Assembly (NCBI RefSeq): GCF_900178525.1
Contig: NZ_FXDJ01000008.1
Location: 253,001 to 317,000 of the forward strand
Source of the DNA: Massilibacteroides vaginae
GTDB taxonomy: Bacteria > Bacteroidota > Bacteroidia > Bacteroidales > Tannerellaceae
Reading direction: 5' to 3'
Length of the DNA: 64,000 nucleotides
Positions 18,565-27,271 of the stretch are shown here, piece by piece; positions within the stretch are counted from its first letter, which is position 1, and each line of letters begins with the position of its first letter. The notes beneath the pieces were generated by a model. It ran no database searches. It saw only the letters and a program-made list of their open reading frames with translations, and was not told the origin of the DNA. The translations under genes were made by a program, and so were the position numbers.

Positions 18565-18990
18565 ATATAATAAGCACTTGAGAAAAGAATCCCCCTAAAG
18601 TTTAAATGTATTTTATTAGACAACCACTGTTTATAAAATCAAAAAACACGATTGGTGTTTATGTTGATTTAAATAAATTAACAATTCAAATTTATTCTTA
18701 AAAATACACATTACTATATAAATAAAAAGATAACCTTTATTTTTCAGAAAATATCCTTTATTTTTAAAAAAATAACCTTTATGTTTTTAGTCATACATAT
18801 TGCACTGATAATCAATAAATTAAAAGCACTAAAATAACAGAAGGCAAGTCTTGTTTTTAAGCTAAAAAAAAGCATTTATTAACATTTGAATATTCTATTT
18901 GACCCTGTTTATGGTTAAATACAATGTCCTCTACTAATTATTCTTTTAATAAAAGCCAATCACTCAGAAAAAAATTAAGATATATCGAAC
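18565..18990. other. AT-rich intergenic region between sigma and anti-sigma genes
   Basis: 426 bases with no credible gene. It contains the phased repeat element at 18713-18814. The remainder is very AT-rich, without a recognised promoter box or terminator for the flanking minus-strand genes. Confidence 0.6.
18713..18814 (+). repeat. 21-bp phased repeat element, copy A (leader + 3 units + tail)
   Basis: Leader ACTATAT begins at 18713. Units with core CCTTTAT begin at 18734, 18755 and 18776, each exactly 21 bp apart. The last unit reads ATAACCTTTATGTTTTTAG. The tail TGATAATCA starts at 18806, 30 bp after the last core. The same design recurs at 42380-42481, 54212-54271 and 61572-61673. Function unknown. 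Confidence 0.85.
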
Positions 18991-19551
18991 CTATATTATA
19001 AAAAACAATAAAGTCACTATATAATCTTTCAGCTTTAACCTCATAATTTTCAACGCTTTTGAGATGTGATATTCAACACTTTTTTCTGAAAGTTCAAAAC
19101 ATTCAGCTATTTCAGAATATGTTTTATTTTCAAACCGGCTCATTATAAATATCTGTCTTGTTTTATCTGACATTAATTTTAAAGCTTCATTTATCAATTG
19201 TTGGGCTTCAATACTAAATAATTCCTCGGGATCACAAGCTTCAAGTGTAGCAATACGTAAGTTATTTACTCGATGATGATGTTCGCGAATATTTTGCTCA
19301 ACATCTTCGCGAATACGGATATGTCGTAGATAATTTAAACATTTATGCTTAATCACTTCAAGAATATAAGCAGGTATGTTTGAGTCGGAAGTTAATTTGT
19401 CCTTATTTTCCCAATAATACATAATACCTTCTATGACAATATCTTCCGATACATCTTTATCGTTTATGTATGTATTAGCAAATCGAACAAACAAACCCTG
19501 ATAGTCTGCAAACAGTTTATTAAAGGCTTTGATCTCCGAGGTCGTTCTCAT
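18991..19551 (-). CDS. ECF-type RNA polymerase sigma factor
   Basis: 186 residues. Region 2 is at about 12-80 (FNKLFADYQGLFVRFANTYINDKDVSEDIVIEG) and region 4 at about 122-178, with a helix-turn-helix (MSDKTRQIFIMSRFENKTYSEIAECFELSEKSVEYHISKALKIM). This matches the Bacteroidetes ECF subfamily paired with FecR and SusCD. It probably switches on transcription of the downstream SusC-SusD-phosphoesterase operon when ligand binds. It has its own housekeeping -7 box at 19583-19590. Confidence 0.95.
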   Translation of the reverse strand: MRTTSEIKAFNKLFADYQGLFVRFANTYINDKDVSEDIVIEGIMYYWENKDKLTSDSNIPAYILEVIKHKCLNYLRHIRIREDVEQNIREHHHRVNNLRIATLEACDPEELFSIEAQQLINEALKLMSDKTRQIFIMSRFENKTYSEIAECFELSEKSVEYHISKALKIMRLKLKDYIVTLLFFII

Positions 19552-19582
19552 GATTTTTATTAATTACAACAAAAAAACAAAT

Positions 19583-19590
19583 CAAAACTA
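19583..19590 (-). promoter_or_regulatory. -7 promoter box TAGTTTTG
   Basis: On the minus strand this reads TAGTTTTG, about 31 bases before the sigma factor ATG. It suggests that the switch genes are expressed by the housekeeping sigma. Confidence 0.6.
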
Positions 19591-19656
19591 AAGTTAAATT
19601 CCCTACTTATTATATTTCAAATATACAGAATCAGCCACTCAAAAACAACATTAAAT

Positions 19657-19703
19657 AAAAAAAGCAGGAACTATCTCTTTTATGAGACAATTCCTGCTTT
19701 TTT
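19657..19703 (-). terminator. Rho-independent terminator after speA
   Basis: Arms AAAAAAGCAGGAA and TTCCTGCTTTTTT enclose a 20-base loop with T-runs on either strand. It follows the arginine decarboxylase stop on the minus strand by about 20 bases. Confidence 0.85.
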
Positions 19704-19722
19704 GAGCCTGTTTTTTTATTTC

Positions 19723-21615
19723 TTATTCCAGATAAGTATAGCCATACAGTCCGGATCGATAGTTTGACAAGAACTCCCTACCCTCTTCTACCGAAATAAC
19801 TCCGGCTTTCATGGAAGAGGTTACCCAGGATTCTACTGTTCTTACCAGTTTCTTGGGATTGTATTGTACGTAATCTAATACGTCGGCGATGGTTTCGCCA
19901 TCAATTACTTGTTCGATCTTGTAATTTTCTTCGTTCACAGCTATGTGGACAGCATTTGTGTCTCCGAAAAGGTTATGCAGGTCTCCTAATATTTCCTGAT
20001 ATGCTCCGACTAAGAATACTCCCATATAGTAGGGTTCTTTGCTTTTTAATGGGTGTACAGGCAGATGGTATGCATAGTTTCGGGAATTAATGAAGTTGTC
20101 GATCTTTCCATCCGAGTCGCATGTTATGTCTTGTAATGTAGCTGTGGTAGACGGTTTTTCGTCCAAGCGACTGATTGGCATGATCGGGAATACCTGATCT
20201 ATCGCCCATGAGTCCGGCAAAGACTGGAAAAGGGAAAAGTTACAGAAATATTTATCGGGCAACATTTTTGAAATTTTCCGCAGCTCTTCCGGTGCATGTT
20301 TCATTTCGGAAGCTATTTTAAATACTTCGCGGGCTATTGACCAATACAAACGCTCTACTTGCGCTCTTGTAATCAGGTCTAACATCCCAAGACTGAATAA
20401 ATCCAACGCTTCTTCTCTGATTTGTTGTGCATCATGCCAGGTTTCAATCAGTCGGGGTTGATTCATTTCGTCCCATAATTTGTACATCTCACAAACCAAT
20501 TCGTGCGCGTTTTCAGGTAAATCCAGGTCTTCACTCCATTCGGGCAAAGTGGCTGTTTCCAATACTTCAAATATAAGTACTGAGTGATGTGCAGTAAGTG
20601 ATCTTCCTGATTCAGTGATGATATTGGGTTGGGGTATTTCGTTCTTTACACAAGCGTCTACCAATGTTGAGATGGAATCGTTCACATATTCCTGTATGGA
20701 ATAGTTCATGCTGCTTTCACTGCCGGACGAACGTGTACCGTCATAATCTACTCCTAAGCCGCCGCCTATATCTACAAATTCAACGTTATATCCCATGGTT
20801 CGAAGTTGAACATAGAATTGCGAAGCTTCACGTAGCGCGTTTTTTATACGACGTATCTTAGTGACCTGACTACCTATATGAAAATGGATCAGGCTCAGGC
20901 AGTCTTCCATTTTATTTTTCTGAAGGAAGTCTAAGGCTTCCAACAATTCACTGGATGAAAGACCGAACTTACTTACGTCACCTCCGGACTCTTCCCATTT
21001 TCCGCTACCGGAGCTGGCAAGTTTAATACGGATACCGATGTTGGGTCTTATCTTCAGTTTCTTGGATAGTTCGGCAACGAGTTTAAGCTCGTTCATTTTT
21101 TCCACTACTATGAAAATACGTTTACCCATCTTCTGCGCGAGAAGTGCTAACTGAATATACGCCTCATCTTTATATCCGTTACAGATAATTAATGAGTCAC
21201 TACTTGTGTTGATCGCTAAAACCGCATGTAACTCCGGTTTAGAACCGGCTTCAAGACCGATATTAAACTTTTTGCCATGACTTACGATTTCTTCCACCAC
21301 CTGGCGCATCTGATTAACTTTAATCGGATAGATTATAAAATTCTGAGCCGAATAGTTATATTCCTTTGCAGCCACTTTAAAACAATTCGAAATTTTCTCA
21401 ATTCTGTTATCCAGAATGTCGGAAAAACGAACAAGAAGAGGAGCAGATACATCACGTAAAGTAAGTTCGTCCATTAACTCTTTTAAATCAACAGGAGCTA
21501 AACCTTTCTTTGGGGTAACAATAATATGTCCCTTCTCATTAATAGAAAAATAATCCAATCCCCAGCCGTTAATATTATACAACTCGGCTGAGTCTTCAAT
21601 TCGCCATTTTCTCAT
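19723..21615 (-). CDS. speA: Biosynthetic arginine decarboxylase
   Basis: 630 residues, the usual size for SpeA. It decarboxylates arginine to agmatine, the first step of the agmatine route to putrescine and spermidine, using PLP. The fold-type III features are visible: the PLP lysine at Lys99 in YPIKVNQ, HFHIGSQ, GGGLGVDYDG and a C-terminal DLPFNLFGDTNAVHI-like segment (read here as DLHNLFGDTNAVHI). Single gene with a strong terminator. A weak promoter-like GATCTTTG lies about 90 bases upstream, which would leave a long leader. Confidence 0.95.
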   Translation of the reverse strand: MRKWRIEDSAELYNINGWGLDYFSINEKGHIIVTPKKGLAPVDLKELMDELTLRDVSAPLLVRFSDILDNRIEKISNCFKVAAKEYNYSAQNFIIYPIKVNQMRQVVEEIVSHGKKFNIGLEAGSKPELHAVLAINTSSDSLIICNGYKDEAYIQLALLAQKMGKRIFIVVEKMNELKLVAELSKKLKIRPNIGIRIKLASSGSGKWEESGGDVSKFGLSSSELLEALDFLQKNKMEDCLSLIHFHIGSQVTKIRRIKNALREASQFYVQLRTMGYNVEFVDIGGGLGVDYDGTRSSGSESSMNYSIQEYVNDSISTLVDACVKNEIPQPNIITESGRSLTAHHSVLIFEVLETATLPEWSEDLDLPENAHELVCEMYKLWDEMNQPRLIETWHDAQQIREEALDLFSLGMLDLITRAQVERLYWSIAREVFKIASEMKHAPEELRKISKMLPDKYFCNFSLFQSLPDSWAIDQVFPIMPISRLDEKPSTTATLQDITCDSDGKIDNFINSRNYAYHLPVHPLKSKEPYYMGVFLVGAYQEILGDLHNLFGDTNAVHIAVNEENYKIEQVIDGETIADVLDYVQYNPKKLVRTVESWVTSSMKAGVISVEEGREFLSNYRSGLYGYTYLE

Positions 21616-21790
21616 TATCTTAAACTGTAAACTAATTATAAATTAGTGCGAAATTAATAATAAACCTAATAACTTTATTCGCTATTCTTCCTTTTGAAAA
21701 ATAAAATGCAAAGATCGAAGAATATTTTCATCTTACAGTACTAAAATGTTTATTTATTACGGAGTTAGCCATAGATTGTTTTATTCTCTC

Positions 21791-21798
21791 TATTTTTG
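21791..21798 (+). promoter_or_regulatory. -7 promoter box TATTTTTG
   Basis: Lies 33 bases before ATG 21831. An alternative GTG start at 21798 overlaps it and is therefore unlikely. Confidence 0.65.
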
Positions 21799-21830
21799 TG
21801 CTTTCTCTATTTCCAAACTACAATCAAATT

Positions 21831-23015
21831 ATGTCTACAACAAACACAAATAGTTTATCAATCAACAAAATAATCCCCACAAAAACCAGAATTCGTTTAT
21901 TGGCCGCCTGGAGCGTGGTTCTTTTATTTTCTGTATGGGGAGATTCCATTTTAGGTGATTCTATCCAAACAATGTCTGCTGTTTTTGCTTTTGTCATTCT
22001 TTTAGTCACAATTATCGCGGCGGCTTTTGGAGTGGTAAGAGAAGCAGATGAGCTGGCTCATAAGTTGGGAGAACCGTATGGAACGCTGATTCTTACCTTA
22101 TCGATTGTCGCCATTGAGGTTATTCTTATCGCGGCAGTAATGTTAGGGCCGGGAGAATCTCCTACTATTGGTAAGGATTCTATTTTTTCGGTCATGATGA
22201 TTATTATGAATCTTGTAATTGGATTGTGTATTCTGATTGGAGGGCTTAAATATGGCGAACAGGAGTATAATGCGCAGGGTACAATGTCTTACATTGCCAT
22301 GATCATTATGCTGGGCGGACTTTCCATGCTACTGCCTAATTTTATTGAAGGTTCGGGAAACGGAATATTCAGCACTATGCAAACAATAACACTTGCCATG
22401 TTAATCACTTTGCTTTATGCGTTATTTCTATTCTTTCAGATGAAAGCCTACAGTCACTTATACGTACAACCACCTAAAGGGAAGATGAATATTCTTTTTG
22501 AAGAAAAACAGATTGTCGCTTTGTCTCATAAAACAGAAAACGGACAACAAACTACTGATACAAGAGAAATCACAATTCGATCTGTGATACTTATCGCGAT
22601 GATATTGCCGATTGTGTTGCTTTCTCATAGTATGGCGATAGTCGTTGATTTTGGAATTAACGCGGCTAACCTCCCTTCTTCCTTAGGTGGGGTTTTAATT
22701 GCGATCATTGTATTTACGCCGGAATCTATGACTGCAATTAAAGCGGCTTTCAATAATGAATTCCAACGCGTAGTTAATTTGTGCCACGGAGCTTTTGTTT
22801 CTACAGTCGGGCTGACAGTTCCGGCTGTACTAACCATTGGTCTGATAACAAACAAGACCGTTCAGTTCGGACTTACGCCAAGCGAAACGATCTTGTTCAT
22901 TATTACCTTATTATTAAGTCTTATCACTTTCTTGGGCAAACGCACCACTCCTATGACGGGAATAATGCATTTGGCTCTGTTCATTATATTCGTTATGCTT
23001 GTATTTAACCCTTGA
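21831..23015 (+). CDS. Calcium/proton antiporter, ChaA-like (CaCA superfamily)
   Basis: 394 residues with about 11 membrane helices in two related halves. Each half has the acidic alpha-repeat segment of the CaCA superfamily: GEPYGTLILTLSIVAIEVILIAAVM near residues 75-100 and a second FTPESMTAIKAAFNN in the C-terminal half. This matches the ChaA/y4hA type, which exchanges Ca2+ (and sometimes Na+ or K+) for protons at the inner membrane. A loop of about 40 polar residues divides the halves. The start ATG 21831 is chosen over GTG 21798 because the latter is inside the -7 box. It is convergent with the damaged ABC permease gene. Confidence 0.9.
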   Translation: MSTTNTNSLSINKIIPTKTRIRLLAAWSVVLLFSVWGDSILGDSIQTMSAVFAFVILLVTIIAAAFGVVREADELAHKLGEPYGTLILTLSIVAIEVILIAAVMLGPGESPTIGKDSIFSVMMIIMNLVIGLCILIGGLKYGEQEYNAQGTMSYIAMIIMLGGLSMLLPNFIEGSGNGIFSTMQTITLAMLITLLYALFLFFQMKAYSHLYVQPPKGKMNILFEEKQIVALSHKTENGQQTTDTREITIRSVILIAMILPIVLLSHSMAIVVDFGINAANLPSSLGGVLIAIIVFTPESMTAIKAAFNNEFQRVVNLCHGAFVSTVGLTVPAVLTIGLITNKTVQFGLTPSETILFIITLLLSLITFLGKRTTPMTGIMHLALFIIFVMLVFNP

Positions 23016-23034
23016 TAAAGACAAACACTACACT

Positions 23035-24121
23035 TTATTCCGTCTTTATACTATTCACCGGATTTTCATTTGCTGCACGCCAGCTTTGGAAAGAAACTGT
23101 TGCGATGGTAATCAAACAAACTACAACAAAAGCCATCAGGAAAACCCACCAGTATACAGGAACTTTATAAGCAAAGCCGGCCAACCAACTAACCACTCCC
23201 AAATAAGCGACAGGAACAGCTATTACAAAACAAATTCCGACAATATACAAGTAGTTTTTATTAAACATATACAACAATTCCGAAGCAGTTGCCCCCATAA
23301 TCTTACGTATTCCAATCTCTTTGCGGCGGTATCCGGCTTCAAACATAACCAGTCCGAATACACCAACAACAGACAATAGAATAGCCAGAATACTGAAATA
23401 AGTAATCATCTTACTAACAGCAAGCTCTTTTTTATACAGTTGGTTGTAAATCGTACTGTAAAACTCAAAAATAATTACTTGAACGCCAGTTCTGCCTATC
23501 CACTTCCGGGTCAATTGCCATATAAATAGAGTTGTTCAACTGTGAATTAGCGGGAAAGTCTATATAAACAGCTCCAATGGTAAAATCTGAATGGCTGACA
23601 GTCCAGATTCTTTCTTCCGCATGAAGTGTTTGTCCAACAGCACTATTTTCACCAAACATTTTTTTAGCCATACTTTCAGGTATCGCTATCTTGCCCGGCT
23701 CATGCAAACAATTGCCACTTCCTTCCAAAATCTGAAATCCAAAAACTCTGGTCATATCAGCATGAACAGGTACAACCGATTCAACAAAACCTTTCTTCTT
23801 CTCATGCTCATTCGTTGTAAAGTAAATCTTTCCAACAAAAGAATTTAGAAGTGTACCAGCTTCTATATGAGGAGACGACTGAATCACGGCTTCAACAAAA
23901 GCTCGGGGAAGAACAAAGGCAAAATCACCTTTATTATTAAACGTTACCCGATATAAACGCTCCGAAGTTGCGTAACCACGATCATAATTACGTTCATAAC
24001 TTACCTGCATCATTATTACAATAAAGGCAGCAAAGGCAACGGACAGTCCGGCCAGATTAAGGACTGTTGCCATCCTGAAGCGTTTCAGAACATTGAGGAA
24101 GTTTCGTATTATTGTTTTCAT
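23035..24121 (-). pseudogene. MacB/FtsX-type ABC permease broken by internal deletion and frameshift
   Basis: Two open frames hold only the ends of a permease that is about 780 residues in the neighbouring paralogues. The N-terminal part (ATG 24121; a GTG at 24154 is less likely) has the first helix and most of the MacB periplasmic domain, and stops at a TGA near 23465 after RQNWRSSNYF. The C-terminal part (reading from about 23514 to 23035, in another frame) begins at EFYSTIYNQLYKKE and holds the last three helices with the conserved RRKEIGIRKIMGA segment. About 400 residues, including the middle helices, are gone and the frame shifts at the join. It is the last member of the efflux operon, so its loss need not affect upstream genes. 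Confidence 0.85.
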
Positions 24122-24206
24122 ATTTTTATTGAAATCAACACTTCCGGTCTTCACAGATGGTAAGCGTTTTAGTTGACTTTAAATTTTGCTGACATCAGTT
24201 GAGAAA

Positions 24207-24887
24207 TTACACGAATTCACTTACTGATGATACAACCTGTCCGTCAAACAAATTAATAACACGGTGAGCAAAACTTGCGTCGTGCTTTGAGTGTGTAACC
24301 ATGATGATGGTTGTTCCTTCTTTATTCAGTTCTGTAAGTAAGTCCATTACTTCAGCACCGTTCTTGCTATCTAAGTTACCGGTCGGCTCATCGGCAAGGA
24401 TAATCTTCGGACCGGAAACTACCGCACGAGCAATTGCTACACGTTGTTGCTGACCTCCGGACAATTGCTGAGGGAAATGTTTTGAACGATGGCTTATGTT
24501 CATCCGCTTCAAAATATCAGTTACCATTTTTTTACGTTCTGCCGGCTTGATATTCAGATAAGTCAGAGGAAGCTCCACATTCTCAAATACGTTTAGTTCA
24601 TCTATCAGGTTAAAGCTTTGGAACACGAATCCGATATTTCCTTTGCGAACGTTTGTACGTTCTTTTTCTTTCAGGTGTCCTACTTCATGTTCTGCCAGAT
24701 AATAATTACCTTCTGTTGGGTTATCCAACAAACCAAGAATATTCAAAAGTGTTGATTTACCACAACCTGAAGGCCCCATTACAGCTACAAACTCTCCATT
24801 TTTAACTTCCAGTGATACTTTATTCAACGCGATAGTTTCCACTTCTTCTGTACGGAAAAACTTGCTTAAACTTTCAATCTTAATCAT
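24207..24887 (-). CDS. ABC transporter ATP-binding protein, MacB/LolD type
   Basis: 226 residues, a lone nucleotide-binding domain. Walker A is GPSGCGKS at 38-45, Q-loop Gln90, signature LSGGQQQ at 142-148, Walker B ILADE at 163-167 and the H-loop histidine in VTHSKH. The [10 protein letters not shown] stretch is characteristic of the LolD/MacB/FtsE branch, which powers mechanotransmission rather than a classic pore. It lies between the second intact permease and the broken one, and should energise the FtsX-type permeases of this operon. Confidence 0.95.
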   Translation of the reverse strand: MIKIESLSKFFRTEEVETIALNKVSLEVKNGEFVAVMGPSGCGKSTLLNILGLLDNPTEGNYYLAEHEVGHLKEKERTNVRKGNIGFVFQSFNLIDELNVFENVELPLTYLNIKPAERKKMVTDILKRMNISHRSKHFPQQLSGGQQQRVAIARAVVSGPKIILADEPTGNLDSKNGAEVMDLLTELNKEGTTIIMVTHSKHDASFAHRVINLFDGQVVSSVSEFV

Positions 24888-24937
24888 GACTTTCTAATTT
24901 TATATTGTTTTATTTAATTTCTTATTTTGCTATTCTC

Positions 24938-27259
24938 TTATTCAGCCTTCAATCGTTTCACCGGATTTTCATTAGCGGCATAGTAGCTTTGCACGAAAAC
25001 CGCGGCAAATGAAATAACTAAGCAGAACAGACCAGCTGCTACATAAATCAGCGGACTAAGTTCTATTCTGTAAGTATAGTCAGACAACCATTTTGTCATT
25101 GCGTACCAAATAACGGGCACAGAAAGAACAAAGGCAATCAGTACATAATTCAGGAAGTTGAACACCAAACGAAGCAACACCTGCACATTTGTAGAACCAA
25201 ATACTTTGCGCACAGCAATTTCACGAGAACGCTGCATAATAAAGTAAGTCGACATTGCTATAAGTCCCAACAATGAAATAACAATAGCAATAACAGCAAA
25301 GATGGATACGATTTTAGATGTACGTTCTTGCGCCTCGAAAGACTGTTGGATCTGTGTGTCAAAGTATTCACCATCAAATTCAAGTCCGGAAAACTTTTCA
25401 TACACTGCCTTTATCTCGCGGTATGCAACAAAAGGATCACCTTGCACTTCTACAATCAAATCCCAAGGATAGAAGTCTTCAATTTTTTTAATTTGATAAA
25501 TGATCGGACTTTGTCCGTTTGTAATATTATAAAGTTGGAAATCTTTCAGAATGCCACGAATAGGTCGCTGATCATCATAATAGCGGAATGTTTCAGAGTC
25601 TTCACTGATCTCCAGTTCACGAATCGCTTGTTCGGTCAGATAACAGGCATCCATTCCTCTATTGTTATCTCTAATGATCTCCAAACCAAGCATATCAAAA
25701 AAGGTTTGATCGCTTACAATAGTCTGAAAGCTAATGCTTTTATTCTTCTCTTTATACTCCATCGTGTTATTATTCCCTCGTGAAAAAGGTGTTCCCTGAG
25801 AGTAGGCTACTCTTTTCACTACAGACAATTGTCCAATTTCATTTCCTAAAGTGATTAGTTTTTCTTTTCCATCCAAAGCTTCAATATTCATCAGGTTAGT
25901 TGAATTGTAGCCCAAGGGTGCGTTTATCAGATGATGAACCTGCATAATCATGGTGATAGAAGCTGCGATCATTACAATGGTAATCACATTTTGAAATGTA
26001 ATAAATACCTTGCTAAACCGCATCTTTGTTTTCTGACGAAACTCTCCACGAACCACTTCTATTGGTTTTGAGTTGGATATGATGGATGCCGGTAATACAC
26101 CGGAAAGAATGCCTATCAATAAAATTAAACCGAATGTGATAGACAGACTTGCCAAGGTAACACTGTCTCCTATATCAATCCGGGTCTGCAATAAATCATT
26201 CGCAAAAGGAACTACAGCCATTACAAGCAGCAATGCGATTAGGAAAGAAATAAAAGTAATCATCGTCGATTCCATAATCAGCCGCATAAACAATTCCCCT
26301 CGCGAAGAACCGTGCAAACGGCGTGTTGCCATTTCTTTCGCTCTGAATCCGGCCTGTGCTACTGTTAGATTAATATAATTGATAATGGCAAAAACAAGTA
26401 TCAGGATACTGACAGATAGAAGTATTAATACAAATCGCTCATCTCCTTTTTCTAATCCGGGAGAATGGTATTTTGAGAAATAAAACTCCTTAAGCGGTAT
26501 AAAATTCACCTTATCCTGATGTCCATTTTTATATATCCAGAAAATCTCTTTAAAGAAAGCAGCCATATCATCTGCTTTAGCATTAAGGTTCGAACCTGGT
26601 CTTTCCTTGATAAATACGACACAACTACCGGCATTATTAAAATGCTCACTATCCATTGACCAGTTAAAGTATTTAATATTATCTATACGGATCAGGATAT
26701 CGGCATAAGTAATTGTAGAGTTTTTGATATCCTTCATTATTCCATCAACCGACACGATAACGGAATCATTCAAAGTTATCATTTTCCCCATCGGATCAAC
26801 TCCGGGAAAAGCTTTTCTGGCAAAAGTTTCTGATATAACGGCAGAATTACGACTTTGAAACACCGACTCTTTAGTACCCTCTACTAATGTAAATGAGAAC
26901 ATATCAAAAAAAGTAGTATCAACAAACATGTGACCTGCATTTAACTTTGTATCACCAATACTAATCGCTCTTTTTTCCCAAGTAGGCACTAAAGGACAAA
27001 CTTTCTCGATCTCCGGATAACGCTCCTGAATCCGGTAGGCCAGGCGATAAGCTGTGCCGACACCGTCTTCATTGCCGAGCAAATAGATCTGATCTCCTTT
27101 TTCATGAAACTTATCAATGCTTAGTTCTTGTTTTACATAAACAGCAATAAGAATTACAAACATCAACGACAAGGAAAGTCCAAATACATTAATAAATGTA
27201 TAGGCTTTATTCCTTCCGAGAAATTTGAAAAATGTTTTTAAATTCAGCAAATTATTCAT
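24938..27259 (-). CDS. MacB/FtsX-type ABC transporter permease
   Basis: 773 residues with the double MacB layout: helix 1 (about 18-42), a MacB periplasmic domain to about 280, three helices with the AGFRAKEMATRRLHG motif (about 285-400), a second helix and periplasmic domain (about 420-650), and a final FtsX block with RSREIAVRKVFGSTN ending in ENPVKRLKAE. Such permeases couple ATP hydrolysis in the cytoplasm to movement of a periplasmic adaptor and TolC duct. It is 12 bases after its paralogue. The cargo is unknown; antimicrobial peptides or envelope lipids are typical. Confidence 0.93.
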   Translation of the reverse strand: MNNLLNLKTFFKFLGRNKAYTFINVFGLSLSLMFVILIAVYVKQELSIDKFHEKGDQIYLLGNEDGVGTAYRLAYRIQERYPEIEKVCPLVPTWEKRAISIGDTKLNAGHMFVDTTFFDMFSFTLVEGTKESVFQSRNSAVISETFARKAFPGVDPMGKMITLNDSVIVSVDGIMKDIKNSTITYADILIRIDNIKYFNWSMDSEHFNNAGSCVVFIKERPGSNLNAKADDMAAFFKEIFWIYKNGHQDKVNFIPLKEFYFSKYHSPGLEKGDERFVLILLSVSILILVFAIINYINLTVAQAGFRAKEMATRRLHGSSRGELFMRLIMESTMITFISFLIALLLVMAVVPFANDLLQTRIDIGDSVTLASLSITFGLILLIGILSGVLPASIISNSKPIEVVRGEFRQKTKMRFSKVFITFQNVITIVMIAASITMIMQVHHLINAPLGYNSTNLMNIEALDGKEKLITLGNEIGQLSVVKRVAYSQGTPFSRGNNNTMEYKEKNKSISFQTIVSDQTFFDMLGLEIIRDNNRGMDACYLTEQAIRELEISEDSETFRYYDDQRPIRGILKDFQLYNITNGQSPIIYQIKKIEDFYPWDLIVEVQGDPFVAYREIKAVYEKFSGLEFDGEYFDTQIQQSFEAQERTSKIVSIFAVIAIVISLLGLIAMSTYFIMQRSREIAVRKVFGSTNVQVLLRLVFNFLNYVLIAFVLSVPVIWYAMTKWLSDYTYRIELSPLIYVAAGLFCLVISFAAVFVQSYYAANENPVKRLKAE

Positions 27260-27271
27260 TTCAACAATATT

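Noticed and set aside
18713-18814. Phased repeats as a CRISPR array
   Set aside because: Units are contiguous 21-mers with no unique spacers, the core is only 7 bp, and no cas genes are near.
18806-18814. Phased element as a housekeeping promoter
   Set aside because: None of the four copies contains a TAnnTTTG box in consistent position and two lie between convergent gene ends.
25328-25783. Open frame of 151 codons on the plus strand inside the MacB-like permease gene
   Set aside because: Antisense to a well-supported gene; no promoter, start context or motif of its own.
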